A DNA stretch of 64,000 nt from Flavobacteriaceae bacterium (GTDB lineage: Bacteria; Bacteroidota; Bacteroidia; Flavobacteriales; Flavobacteriaceae): the NCBI GenBank assembly GCA_018402385.1, contig JAGYJA010000003.1, positions 202,236-266,235 on the forward strand, read 5' to 3'. A program made the translations under genes and the position numbers. Shown here in pieces: positions 27,475 to 37,507 of the stretch; the first letter of the stretch is position 1, and every line of letters starts with the position of its first letter. Below the pieces are notes generated by a model. The model saw only the letters and a list, made by a program, of their open reading frames with translations. It was not told the DNA's origin and ran no database searches.

Positions 27475-27575
27475 TTTCTGGTTTAGGGTTTCTTGTTTCT
27501 TGTTTCTTTTTGGAAATGATTCTAGTTTCTTAGTCAAACTCAGTACTGAACACTGAGCACCGAACACTAAGCTAA
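27475..27575. repeat. Low-complexity interspersed repeat upstream of dgt
   Basis: Tandem GTTTCTTGTTTCTT units are followed by an ACTGAACACTGAGCACCGAACACT stretch built from an imperfect 8-10 nt unit. The same style of spacer recurs, as I recall, between genes of many flavobacteria. It is open in the dgt frame but is unlikely to be coding. Confidence 0.45.
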
Positions 27576-27765
27576 ATCACACTCAAAAACTATTCTGCAA
27601 TATACTACTATTCACCTAAAATTTGTATGTAATCAAAAAGAACCCGGGTTAACAATTACATAACGTTGTAATGATAAATACTTAATTTTCATGTAACACG
27701 AACTTTACATAGTTGGGGTTTCTTTGTACCATCAAAATTTTAAAAATCTTTAAAAACTTAAACAC

Positions 27766-29036
27766 ATGAAAAAATCTTTTTGTCCTTACTTTCAATAGTA
27801 GCACTAGGACTAGTAACAAGTTGTAGTAGTGATGATGATAACACGCCCATCACAGATGACGACGGAGGTCAAGTTATTGACAATGTATTATCAGGCGTAA
27901 TGACCGAGGATAGGGAATTGACCAATGACATTATTTGGAGAATCGAAGGTAGATATGTTGTGCCTGATGGCATTACATTAACTATTCAAGAAGGAACTAT
28001 TCTTCAAGGTGGACCCGGACAAGGAGCAAATGCATCTGTTCTTATTGTTGCCAGAGGAGGAACAATTCTTGCTGAAGGAACAGCTTCTCAACCCATTATC
28101 TTTACCGCTGCAGGTGATAATATCCAAATTGGACAAACTGCCGGTACTAACCTTGATGAAAACGACAGAGGTTTATGGGGGGGTGTGATTGTATTAGGAA
28201 GAGCTCCAAGTTCATTTGAAGGTGATGCTCCTGAGTGGCAAATTGAAGGGATTCCTGCAAATGATCCAAACGGTCGTTATGGTGGAACTATCCCAAATGA
28301 TAATTCCGGAATATTGAGATATGTATCTATCAGACATGGTGGTACTTTAATTGGTGAAGGAAATGAAATCAATGGACTTACTCTTGGAGGAGTTGGAAAC
28401 GGAACTGTGATTGATCACATTGAAGTTGTCGCTAATGTGGATGATGGTATTGAGTGGTTTGGTGGAACGGTAAACTCTTCAAATTTGGTAGTTTGGTCTT
28501 GTGGTGATGATGCATTTGATTTAGATCAAGCTTATTCAGGTACTATTTCAAATATCTTAGGTGTTCAGGGAGATAATTCTGACCACGCATTTGAAATTGA
28601 TGGACCAGAAGGTAGTTTTGAGGATTCTTTCATTATAGAAAATGCTACTTTAGTTGGTAATTTGGATGCTACTAATGGAGAATATGCTGATTACAGAGAT
28701 GGCGCAATGGGTGCTACAAACAATGTATATGCAATTGGTTTTAAAACAGATTCAGATGTTGAATTAGATAACAATGGTGTTGCTCAAAACTTTTTAGATG
28801 GTAAGTTGACTTTTTCAAACTGGGAGGTAACTTTACCTAATGGGGTAGCTAACGCAAATGATATCTTTGTAGAAAAAACTGCTGGAAATGAAAACCCTAT
28901 TATCTTAAATCCTACATTTACTGAAAGAGCAGCTAGCTGGTCAACCGCAGTACCTGCTGGCCAAAATACAGTAGGCGCAGATTTATCTGTATTTGGATGG
29001 ACACTTACTATGCAACGTGCCAATCTTGGATTTTAA
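27766..29036 (+). CDS. Lipoprotein, beta-helix-like, partner of TonB receptor (start disrupted by a 1-nt frameshift)
   Basis: A lipoprotein of about 420 residues of unrecognised family. The body, in frame from 27780, starts LSLLSIVALGLVTSCSSDDD, clearly the later part of a lipoprotein signal, but the only good ATG (27766) is one base out of frame and hits a stop after 10 codons. One extra A in the A6 run or T in the T5 run at 27769-27781 would give a perfect MKK(S/I)FLSLLS signal peptide. The mature part has repeated hydrophobic strands with Gly turns (LIVARGGTILAEG, GLWGGVIVLG), suggesting a right-handed beta-helix. It lies 92 nt before a TonB-dependent receptor and is probably its surface partner. 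Confidence 0.75.
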
Positions 29037-29060
29037 TTTTATATCCATACTATAAAACTT

Positions 29061-29098
29061 ATAAATTGCCCGTCTCCTTTTGGGGCCGGGCAATTTAT
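29061..29098 (+). terminator. Long hairpin between lipoprotein and TonB receptor genes
   Basis: A 12-bp perfect stem (ATAAATTGCCCG and complement) is extended by a CTCC/GGGG inner stem with a TTTT loop. There is no clear T-run after it, so it may be a partial terminator or an mRNA processing/stabilising element within the operon. Confidence 0.5.
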
Positions 29099-29128
29099 CA
29101 TTTCTAAATAAGATTTAAAACCACAACA

Positions 29129-31936
29129 ATGAACCTGAAGAGTAAAATACTAATCGCATTAAGTTTCATATCATTATTTTCATTTTCACAAACCGGCACT
29201 TTATCGGGAACACTCTATGATGGTGAGTACAATGATATTCTATCTTTTGCAACTGTTGTTGTAAAGGGCACAAGTACCGGTACAACTTCTGATTTTGAGG
29301 GTGATTATTCAATAGAGTTACAGGAGGGAATTTATACAATTGTCTATTCATTTGTTGGTTATGAAACAAAAGAAATTTCTGAAGTTGAAATAAAAGCAAA
29401 TCAAGTCACAACTATAGATGTCACTTTAAATGCATCTTCAGGTCTGTTAGACGAAGTTGTAATTAGCACAACTGCCAGAAGAAATACAGAACAATCTGTT
29501 TTGAATCTTCAAAAGAATTCTGTTACCGTAATGGATGGACTCTCATTAGAAGGTATGAAAAGAACCGGTGCGGGAGATGTTGCCAGTGCTGTTAAAAATA
29601 TACCCGGTGTTTCTGTACAAGGCGGAAAGTTTGTTTACGTTAGAGGCTTAGGAGATAGATATACAAAATCCATTTTAAACGGAATGGATGTACCGGGATT
29701 GGATCCTGACAGAAATACACTTCAACTGGATATTTTTCCAACAAGCATACTTGAAAATATTTTGGTTATAAAATCTTCATCAGCTGATTTACCTGCAGAC
29801 TTTACAGGAGGCGTTGTAGATATCGTGACTAAAGATTTTTCAGGAAGAGAAGAATATTCTTTTTCTATTGGTGGGACTTATAATTCTTCTATGCACTTTA
29901 ACTCAGATTACCTTACCTATGAGGGAGGTAAAACTGATTTTCTTGGGTTTGATGATGGCACAAGAGACATTCCAATTCCAACAGGAATAGATATCCCACA
30001 ACCTTTTGAAAATGACCCATCAACAACCACTTTAACAAGAGAGTTTAATCCAGTTATGGCAGCAGCTAGGGAACGAAGTCTAATGGATTTTAGTGTTGGA
30101 CTTACAGCAGCAAACGAATATAATTTAGGGGAAAACGGAAGTAAATTGGGCTATATAGCCTCTATATCCTATAAAAACTCAACAGACTATTATGACGATT
30201 ATCAGACCGGTGGTATTTTCAGAAAGAGTAACGACAACAGTGTTTTTGAATTGGATTTTGGCCGCACCCAAATTGGAGAGCTGGCAACAAACAACGTTTT
30301 GATAAGTGGTCTGGCAGGCTTATCTTATAAAACCAATAAGTCAAAATTACAGTTAAATGTACTACACATCCAAAACGGAGAGTCAAAGGCCGGTATCCTA
30401 ACACAGGATATTCGGATAACCGATGCAGTAATTATTGACAAAGACAATCTTGAATATACAGAAAGATCAATAACAAATATACTGCTGGCAGGCAAGCACA
30501 GCAATTCTGACGGAACTTGGAATTTAGATTGGAAATTATCTCCTACACTTTCTAAGATCAATGATAAAGACAATCGTGTAACTGCTTTTAGGATTGAAAA
30601 TGACGGTATAAGTATCGATCCAGCTTCTGGTGGCAACCCAACCAGGATATGGAGAACGTTGGATGAAATAAGTCTAGCCGGTAAAATAGACCTCTCCAAA
30701 AGACATACCTTGTTTGGCAATGATGCCAAGTTAAATTTTGGAGGTGCATATACATATAAGCAAAGGGATTTTAGAATTGACCAATACCGAATCTTGATAA
30801 GAGGAACTGTAGATTTTAATGGTGATCCAGATCAATTATTGGCCCCTGATAATATTTATACCCAAGAATCTGACCGAGGAACTTTTATGACCAATGATTT
30901 TAACATCTCAAACACTTTTGATTCTTATATGACTATTGGCGCTGCTTATATTTCTGAGGAATTTAAAGTTTCAGAGAAATTTAAAACTGTATTGGGTTTA
31001 AGAGCAGAAAAATTTGATTTATTTTATACCGGTCAGGATCAACAGGCACAAAATGTATTTGATAAAGAGAATGTGTTTGATAAATTGGATTTATTTCCCA
31101 ATGCAAATTTAATTTACTCATTAAATCCTCAAACCAATATAAGAACTTCATACTCAAAAACAACTGCAAGGCCTTCGTTCAAAGAAGCCTCTGTTGCACA
31201 AATATTTGATCCATTGTCAAACTCTACATTTATAGGTAATCTTGATATTCAACCCACCTATATTGATAATTTTGATTTGCGATTTGAAAAATTTGGAGAA
31301 GGTGCTGAGCTATTTGCTGTAAGTGCTTTTTATAAAACATTTGATGACCCGATAGAGTTAAGCTTTTTCAGAGCAGCACCAGATCAATTTGAACCAAGAA
31401 ATCTTGGAGATGCTAAAGTTTATGGTGCAGAATTAGAATTCAGAAAGAATTTAACCTTCATTCAAGGACTTGAAGAATTTAGCGTGAATGTAAATGTTTC
31501 TGTTATTGAATCTCAACAAGAATATGGAGAGGAAGAAAAACAAGCAAGAGAAGATAATTTAAGAGAAGGTGAAACTCTTGACGACTTCAGACAGTTACAA
31601 GGTCAATCGCCTTATTTAATTAATGCGGGCATTAGCTACACAGGAATTGATAATGGTGTTCAGGCAGGATTGTTTTATAATGTTCAAGGGAAGACCCTTG
31701 AAATTGTTGGAGCTGGAAATATTCCAGATGTATTTACGCTACCTTTTCACAATCTTACTTTAAACCTAAGTAAGGCATTTGGAAAAGAAAAAAATTCAAA
31801 TATTTCTCTCAAATTTGAAAACATATTAAATAATGAAGTGGAAAGTGTCTTTCAATCTTTTGGAGCAGAAGATCAAATATATGCCAAAAGAAGTCCAGGC
31901 CAGCCAATCAGTATAGGTTATAGTTATAAATTTTAA
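29129..31936 (+). CDS. TonB-dependent outer-membrane receptor with CarboxypepD-reg N-terminal domain
   Basis: A 935-residue receptor. Signal peptide at 1-20 (ending FSFSQ). A carboxypeptidase-regulatory-like domain at about 22-105 (GTLYDGEYNDILSFATVVVKG, GFEGDYSI-type turn) is typical of Bacteroidetes receptors. The plug domain is about 120-235 (VASAVKNIPGVSVQGGKFVYVRGLG, ADFTGGVVDIVTKDF), then a 22-strand barrel ending in an aromatic residue (GYSYKF). The ligand is unknown: it lacks a SusD neighbour, so glycan import is less likely than uptake of a small ligand captured by the upstream lipoprotein. Confidence 0.93.
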   Translation: MNLKSKILIALSFISLFSFSQTGTLSGTLYDGEYNDILSFATVVVKGTSTGTTSDFEGDYSIELQEGIYTIVYSFVGYETKEISEVEIKANQVTTIDVTLNASSGLLDEVVISTTARRNTEQSVLNLQKNSVTVMDGLSLEGMKRTGAGDVASAVKNIPGVSVQGGKFVYVRGLGDRYTKSILNGMDVPGLDPDRNTLQLDIFPTSILENILVIKSSSADLPADFTGGVVDIVTKDFSGREEYSFSIGGTYNSSMHFNSDYLTYEGGKTDFLGFDDGTRDIPIPTGIDIPQPFENDPSTTTLTREFNPVMAAARERSLMDFSVGLTAANEYNLGENGSKLGYIASISYKNSTDYYDDYQTGGIFRKSNDNSVFELDFGRTQIGELATNNVLISGLAGLSYKTNKSKLQLNVLHIQNGESKAGILTQDIRITDAVIIDKDNLEYTERSITNILLAGKHSNSDGTWNLDWKLSPTLSKINDKDNRVTAFRIENDGISIDPASGGNPTRIWRTLDEISLAGKIDLSKRHTLFGNDAKLNFGGAYTYKQRDFRIDQYRILIRGTVDFNGDPDQLLAPDNIYTQESDRGTFMTNDFNISNTFDSYMTIGAAYISEEFKVSEKFKTVLGLRAEKFDLFYTGQDQQAQNVFDKENVFDKLDLFPNANLIYSLNPQTNIRTSYSKTTARPSFKEASVAQIFDPLSNSTFIGNLDIQPTYIDNFDLRFEKFGEGAELFAVSAFYKTFDDPIELSFFRAAPDQFEPRNLGDAKVYGAELEFRKNLTFIQGLEEFSVNVNVSVIESQQEYGEEEKQAREDNLREGETLDDFRQLQGQSPYLINAGISYTGIDNGVQAGLFYNVQGKTLEIVGAGNIPDVFTLPFHNLTLNLSKAFGKEKNSNISLKFENILNNEVESVFQSFGAEDQIYAKRSPGQPISIGYSYKF

Positions 31937-31937
31937 A

Positions 31938-31970
31938 AAAAAAGGCTTCCAATATTTGGAAGCCTTTTTT
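31938..31970. terminator. Bidirectional terminator after TonB receptor
   Basis: A 15-bp perfect stem (AAAAAAGGCTTCCAA and complement) with a TAT loop. The flanking A and T runs make it work in both directions for the convergent pair. Confidence 0.9.
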
Positions 31971-31989
31971 GATTTAGGTTAAATTAATT

Positions 31990-32355
31990 TTATTCAAAAT
32001 TACTCACAATTTGAGTTTCTCCTTCTTTCCAGGTGGTTACTTGAGCAACTTTGCTCTCTGCATATTTGACTTCTTTGAGTACATCACCTTCATAAAAATA
32101 CCACGTGCCTACTTTTTCTCCTTTGTTGTATTGAGCAACGGCTGTTTTGTTTCCGTTGATATCATAACTAATCCACTTCCCTTCTAATTTTCCGTCTAAG
32201 GCATATTGACCTTCTTGACTAACAATCCCATTTTCATGAAAAAGGGTCGCTTCAATTACATCTCCATTCTTAACAAGTACTTTTTGAGATTCAGCTTGTG
32301 CAAAAACCTGAGTGCCAAAAACTAATACAACAATCATTAAAACTAATTTTTTCAT
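31990..32355 (-). CDS. Small exported MORN-like repeat protein
   Basis: A 121-residue protein with a signal peptide (1-19, ending VFAQ). The mature part holds short repeats of the MORN-like or antitoxin-YwqK-like type: EGQYALDGKLEGKWISYD and AQYNKGEKVGTWYFYEG each have Gly-x-W and Y/F-x-x-G signatures. These form extended beta hairpins. Function is unknown; a periplasmic or surface role follows only from the signal peptide. It is monocistronic. Confidence 0.75.
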   Translation of the reverse strand: MKKLVLMIVVLVFGTQVFAQAESQKVLVKNGDVIEATLFHENGIVSQEGQYALDGKLEGKWISYDINGNKTAVAQYNKGEKVGTWYFYEGDVLKEVKYAESKVAQVTTWKEGETQIVSNFE

Positions 32356-32380
32356 AACAATATATTTAAAGATTTCTAAA

Positions 32381-32388
32381 CAAATATA
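32381..32388 (-). promoter_or_regulatory. -7 promoter element of the MORN-like gene (TATATTTG)
   Basis: A perfect minus-strand TAnnTTTG match 25 nt upstream of the ATG. The rest of the 282-bp divergent gap to the phosphate transporter gene is AT-rich with no other recognised feature. Confidence 0.55.
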
Positions 32389-32637
32389 ATCAATAATTTA
32401 CAATTATGAAATGTTTTGATAACATTAATTTAACTTTAAAAATGTATTTATTTGTTTTTCAATGTTTTAAAATTCTATTCTAGGTAAAGATTTAACATTA
32501 GAAACTTGATTTTTCGTTTATAGGTGTAGAAAAAAGCATTTTAATATTAATAAAAAACATCAAAACAGATAACATTTAGGTAACATTGGAGAGTAAAAAT
32601 AATTAGAATTTTGTGGTTTAAATTTAGCTCATAATAA

Positions 32638-34902
32638 ATGAACGATATGTACTTAATTATGCTAATTGCCCTTGCGGTATTGGCAGTAGCAGATTTGGTT
32701 GTTGGTGTTGCAAATGACGCCGTCAATTTTTTAAATTCGGCTATCGGTTCTAAAGCTGTTTCCTTTAAACTCATAATGATTGTTGCCAGTTTGGGAATTT
32801 TCTTTGGTGCTGTTTCCTCCAGTGGAATGATGGAAATAGCCCGAAGCGGTATTTTTATTCCCAGTGAGTTTTATTTTAACGAAATCATGATCATCTGTAT
32901 GGCTGTGATGATTGGTGATATACTCCTTCTTGGGTTTTTCAACTCTCTGGGGATGCCCACATCCACAACCGTTTCCATCATATTTAATCTACTGGGAGCT
33001 GCCGTTGCCGTTTCTTTACTCAAAATATACGATTCTGATGATAGCTTTTCTACTTTAGGCAATTATATCAACAGTGCAAAAGCGCTTGAAATCATTGTGG
33101 GAATTCTCATGTCTGTGGGAATTGCATTTGTGGTGGGAGCTTTTGTACAATATATTACCAGATACCTGGTGAGTTTTAACTTTTCTAAAAAGCCAAAATT
33201 TGTTCCGGCACTCTTTGGAGGCTTTGGTATCACTGCTATTTTTTACTTCATCATTATCAAAGGATTAAAAGGAACCAGTGTATTGCCTGAGCAACTTACT
33301 ATTTGGGCAGACAGTAATATGTGGCTGTTTTTACTTTATAATTTTATAATCTGGACCTTAGTTTCCTTTTTATTGAATGTCTTAATAAAGTTAGATGTTT
33401 ACAAGTTAATCATTGTTTTAGGAACCTTTGCTCTTGCTATGGCTTTTGCAGGAAATGACCTCGTTAATTTTGTGGGTGTACCCATTGCTGCCTTTCAAGG
33501 TTGGGAAGCCTGGACTGCTTCAGGCATAGCAGCCGATCAATATGAGATGACTGTTCTCGCAAATAAAGTGAGCACACCCATTTACCTTCTTTTATTATCA
33601 GGTTTAATTATGGTACTTACCTTATGGTTTTCAGAAAAAGCCCAACGAGTATTGAAAACCTCTGTCGATTTATCCAGACAGGATGAGGGAAAAGAACGTT
33701 TTCAAGCCAATTTGTTATCACAGCAATTGGTGAGAATTTCCATTTTAGCAAATGCAGGAATTACAAAAATTCTTCCAAATAGAATCAACGATTCTATCGA
33801 GAAACGTTTCAAAAAAGTTGAAACCAATCCATATGAAAAGAAAATAGACGCTCCGGCTTTTGATATGATCAGAGCTGCAGTAAACCTGATGGTGGCCAGT
33901 TTATTGATTTCATTTGCAACTTCTTTAAAATTACCTTTATCAACCACTTATGTTACTTTTATGGTTGCCATGGGAACCTCGCTAGCTGATAGGGCTTGGG
34001 GAAGCGATAGCGCTGTTTACAGAGTTGCCGGAGTTCTTAATGTTATTGGGGGATGGTTTATGACGGCAATTGCTGCATTTTTAACTGCAGCAACTCTGGC
34101 GTTTATCATTTTTACAGTGGGTGAAATTTCGTTAATCGTTTTATTTGCGCTTGCAATTGTTCTTATCATAAGAACCTATATGAAAGGTAAAAAAGCAGCA
34201 GCAGAATTTAAAGAAGATGAGCTTTTAAGAAAGGCAGAAAGCACTTCAATTCAAGGTGTGATTGATGAAAGTTCCAGCAATGTCTCTACCATTATGAAAA
34301 GAGCCGGCAAGGTGTATGCAGCAACACTTGAAGGCTTAGCAAAACAGAATGTCAGAAAACTTAAAAGCGCTAAAAAATATACTGAAAAGCTTGATGAAGA
34401 AGTTGAAGAGCTCAAGGACCATATCTTTTATTACATCAAAAACCTAAAAGGCCATGATGTTGGAGCCAGTCGCTTTTATTTATTAGTGCTTGACCATCTT
34501 CAAGACATTACACAGTCATTAGAACTCATCACTAAGGCAAGCTTAAAGCATGTTAAAAACAATCATAAAGGTCTTAAGTTTAATCAAATTAAAGATTTAA
34601 AAGAGATTGAAACAGAACTGCTTGATTTATTTAATAGAACCAAAACAGATTTTGATAACAAATCACTTGATAATATTGGTGTTATTCTAAATGAAAAGCA
34701 AAACTTGCTCAATAAGCTTACTGAGCAGATTGAAAAGCAAATTGCCAGAACAAAAGATCCTGATTCCAGCTCTAAAAACACGACGCTTTACTTTACGTTA
34801 TTGTTGGAAACCAAAGATTTGATCATGTCAACTCATGAAATGCTTGAGTTATATTTTATAGAGCATAAAAAAGCCAAGAAGATAGAAAGTGATTTGGTAT
34901 AA
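32638..34902 (+). CDS. PiT-family inorganic phosphate transporter with PhoU-like C-terminal domain
   Basis: A 754-residue cation-coupled phosphate permease. The two PiT signature repeats are seen as VANDAVNFLNSAIGSKA (near residue 26) and FAGNDLVNFVGVPIAAF (near 278), diverged from the classical GANDVANA form. About ten membrane helices fill residues 1-520. The last 220 residues are soluble and helical, rich in charged heptads (LDEEVEELKDHIFYYIKNL, LYFTLLLETKDLIMSTHEMLE), resembling PhoU/DUF47 proteins that often lie next to PiT genes; here the regulator-like part is fused. No separate phoU is present nearby. Confidence 0.9.
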   Translation: MNDMYLIMLIALAVLAVADLVVGVANDAVNFLNSAIGSKAVSFKLIMIVASLGIFFGAVSSSGMMEIARSGIFIPSEFYFNEIMIICMAVMIGDILLLGFFNSLGMPTSTTVSIIFNLLGAAVAVSLLKIYDSDDSFSTLGNYINSAKALEIIVGILMSVGIAFVVGAFVQYITRYLVSFNFSKKPKFVPALFGGFGITAIFYFIIIKGLKGTSVLPEQLTIWADSNMWLFLLYNFIIWTLVSFLLNVLIKLDVYKLIIVLGTFALAMAFAGNDLVNFVGVPIAAFQGWEAWTASGIAADQYEMTVLANKVSTPIYLLLLSGLIMVLTLWFSEKAQRVLKTSVDLSRQDEGKERFQANLLSQQLVRISILANAGITKILPNRINDSIEKRFKKVETNPYEKKIDAPAFDMIRAAVNLMVASLLISFATSLKLPLSTTYVTFMVAMGTSLADRAWGSDSAVYRVAGVLNVIGGWFMTAIAAFLTAATLAFIIFTVGEISLIVLFALAIVLIIRTYMKGKKAAAEFKEDELLRKAESTSIQGVIDESSSNVSTIMKRAGKVYAATLEGLAKQNVRKLKSAKKYTEKLDEEVEELKDHIFYYIKNLKGHDVGASRFYLLVLDHLQDITQSLELITKASLKHVKNNHKGLKFNQIKDLKEIETELLDLFNRTKTDFDNKSLDNIGVILNEKQNLLNKLTEQIEKQIARTKDPDSSSKNTTLYFTLLLETKDLIMSTHEMLELYFIEHKKAKKIESDLV

Positions 34903-34921
34903 ATAAAAAAGTATTTGAAAC

Positions 34922-34950
34922 AAAAAAGAAGGGCGATGCCCTTCTTTTTT
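34922..34950. terminator. Bidirectional terminator between PiT and nrdA
   Basis: A 13-bp perfect stem (AAAAAAGAAGGGC and complement) with a GAT loop, located between convergent genes. Confidence 0.9.
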
Positions 34951-34971
34951 TATTAACACTCATAATACTAA

Positions 34972-37395
34972 TTATGAACCACACATCAAACAATCGTCAT
35001 CCTCTTCTGCATTCTTTGATTTTGCTAGCATATCACGAAGTTCCTGAGGTGAAAGTGGCTTGTTGTTTATCACATTGGTCGCATCCTCTAAAATAGCTTC
35101 TTTTGGATTTGGCACTTCCTTTTTAACTTCTTTATTCAATGTAAATTTGATGGCATCTACAGCCGATTTTGTTCTCAAGTAATACATACCTGTCTTCAAC
35201 CCACTCTTCCACGCATAGAAATGCATAGAGGTCAATTTTGCCATGTTTGCATTTTCCATGAACAAATTAAGCGATTGAGATTGATCAATAAAGTACCCTC
35301 TGTGACGAGACATATCAATAATGTCTTTCATACTCAATTCCCAAACTGTTTTGTAGAGTTCTTTTAAATCCTGTGGGATTTCATCGATATCTTGTATAGA
35401 TCCGTTTGCACGCATCACTTCCTGCTTGAGGTCTTCATTCCATAAGCCCAGTTCTACCAGATCTTCCAGCAAATGCTTGTTGACAACAATAAACTCTCCT
35501 GATAGTACTCTTCTGGTGTAAATATTTGAAGTGTATGGCTCAAATGCTTCGTTGTTTCCAAGAATTTGAGAGGTTGACGCGGTTGGCATCGGCGCTACCA
35601 AAAGTGAGTTTCTAACACCGTGTTTTTTAACATCCTTACGCAGTTTGCCCCAATCCCATCTTCCACTGAGTTCTTCATCCTTTAATCCCCAGAGGTTGTG
35701 TTGAAATTCTCCTTGTGAGATGGGCGAACCTTTGTATGATTTGTAAGGACCTTCTGTTTTTGCTTCTTCCATAGAGGCCGTTACAGCTGCAAAATAAAGG
35801 GTTTCAAATATTTCCTGGTTTAGCTTTTTGGCTTCATCACTTGTAAACGGAAGTCTCAACAAAATAAAAGCATCTGCAAGTCCTTGAACGCCCAGACCAA
35901 TGGGTCTGTGACGCATATTGGAGTTTTCTGCTTCTTTAACCGGATAGTAATTTCTGTCAATAACCCGGTTTAAGTTTTTGGTGACCCTTTTAGTGACCTT
36001 GAAAAGTTCTTTGTGGTCAAATGCTCCATTTTTGATAAACATAGGCAATGCAATAGAGGCTAGGTTACACACAGCGATTTCATCAGGTGAAGTATATTCC
36101 ATAATCTCTGTGCAAAGATTTGAAGAGCGTATGGTCCCTAAATTCTTTTGATTTGACTTACGGTTTGCAGCATCTTTATAGAGCATATATGGAGTACCGG
36201 TTTCTATTTGAGATTCCAGAATTTTTTCCCAAAGTTCTCTTGCTCTGATCGTTTTTCGGCCTTTACCGGCTTCTTCATAAGCAAGATATTTTGCATCAAA
36301 TTCTTCACTGTGGCAGTCATAAAGTCCGGGGCATTCATTGGGACACATCAAGGTCCAGCTCCCATCCTCTTGTACACGCTTCATAAACAAATCTGGTATC
36401 CACATAGCATAAAACAAATCGCGTGCTCGCATTTCTTCTTTACCGTGGTTTTTCTTCAGGTCCAAAAAGTCAAAAATATCTGCATGCCAGGGTTCTACAT
36501 AAATAGCAAAAGAGCCTTTGCGCTTTCCTCCTCCTTGATCTACATAGCGGGCAGTATCGTTAAAGACACGTAACATTGGAACGATACCATTTGAAGTGCC
36601 ATTTGTTCCGGCGATGTAGGAGCCGGTTGCTCTTATATTGTGAATAGAAAGTCCAATTCCTCCGGCAGATTGCGAAATTTTTGCGGTATTCTTCAGCGTA
36701 TCATAAATACCGTCAATACTGTCGTCTTTCATTGCGAGAAGAAAACAAGAGGACATTTGTGGTTTGGGTGTTCCTGAGTTGAATAGCGTGGGTGTAGCGT
36801 GTGTAAAGTATTTTTTGGACATCAACTCATAGGTTTCTTTTGCTGCTTCCAAATCATTGAGGTGAATCCCTATGGATACACGCATCAACATATGCTGGGG
36901 ACGCTCTGCAACATTCCCATTAATTTTCAGCAAATAAGAACGTTCCAGAGTTTTAAAACCAAAGTAGTCGTAGTTAAAATCGCGGTTGTAAATTATGGCA
37001 GAGTTAAGTTCGTCTGCATTTTTTTGCATCACTTCATACACCTCATCGCTAATCATAGGTGCTTTTTTACCTGTTCTTGGGTTGACATATTCATAGAGGT
37101 CTGTCATCACTTCAGAAAAGGATTTTTTGGTATTTTTATGCAGGTTTGACACTGAAATGCGTGCTGCCAGTTTTGCATAGTCGGGGTGTGAAATGGTGAG
37201 GGTTGCTGCTACTTCAGCAGCAAGGTTGTCCAGTTCTGAGGTGGTCACACCATCATAAAGTCCTTCTATAACGCGCATTGCAACTTTAACAGGATCTACA
37301 TGCTCGTTTAATCCATAACACATTTTTTTGATTCGCGATGTGATTTTATCAAACATCACGGGCTCTTTTCTGCCGTCTCTTTTTACTACATACAT
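34972..37395 (-). CDS. nrdA: Ribonucleoside-diphosphate reductase, alpha subunit (class Ia)
   Basis: The catalytic large subunit of the aerobic reductase that makes dNDPs, 807 residues. An ATP-cone allosteric domain lies at about 1-95 ([16 protein letters not shown]). Active-site segments include [37 protein letters not shown] and [17 protein letters not shown]. The C-terminal redox pair is the final CLMCGS. It forms an operon with nrdB, which is upstream with a 112-nt gap. Length and motifs are normal. Confidence 0.97.
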   Translation of the reverse strand: MYVVKRDGRKEPVMFDKITSRIKKMCYGLNEHVDPVKVAMRVIEGLYDGVTTSELDNLAAEVAATLTISHPDYAKLAARISVSNLHKNTKKSFSEVMTDLYEYVNPRTGKKAPMISDEVYEVMQKNADELNSAIIYNRDFNYDYFGFKTLERSYLLKINGNVAERPQHMLMRVSIGIHLNDLEAAKETYELMSKKYFTHATPTLFNSGTPKPQMSSCFLLAMKDDSIDGIYDTLKNTAKISQSAGGIGLSIHNIRATGSYIAGTNGTSNGIVPMLRVFNDTARYVDQGGGKRKGSFAIYVEPWHADIFDFLDLKKNHGKEEMRARDLFYAMWIPDLFMKRVQEDGSWTLMCPNECPGLYDCHSEEFDAKYLAYEEAGKGRKTIRARELWEKILESQIETGTPYMLYKDAANRKSNQKNLGTIRSSNLCTEIMEYTSPDEIAVCNLASIALPMFIKNGAFDHKELFKVTKRVTKNLNRVIDRNYYPVKEAENSNMRHRPIGLGVQGLADAFILLRLPFTSDEAKKLNQEIFETLYFAAVTASMEEAKTEGPYKSYKGSPISQGEFQHNLWGLKDEELSGRWDWGKLRKDVKKHGVRNSLLVAPMPTASTSQILGNNEAFEPYTSNIYTRRVLSGEFIVVNKHLLEDLVELGLWNEDLKQEVMRANGSIQDIDEIPQDLKELYKTVWELSMKDIIDMSRHRGYFIDQSQSLNLFMENANMAKLTSMHFYAWKSGLKTGMYYLRTKSAVDAIKFTLNKEVKKEVPNPKEAILEDATNVINNKPLSPQELRDMLAKSKNAEEDDDCLMCGS

Positions 37396-37507
37396 ACGCT
37401 TTACTTTTTAGTTGGGAGGTTAGTTATTAGAGAAAAAAAGTGCGCTGCTCCGCTATAAAGCACATTTTTTTCTATTAAAATATTATATTTTTAAACCTTA
37501 TTAGCTT

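Noticed and set aside
37440..37463. Attenuator hairpin between nrdB and nrdA
   Set aside because: The stem is only GTGC/GCAC with a 16-nt loop; the T-run alone is not enough to call it.
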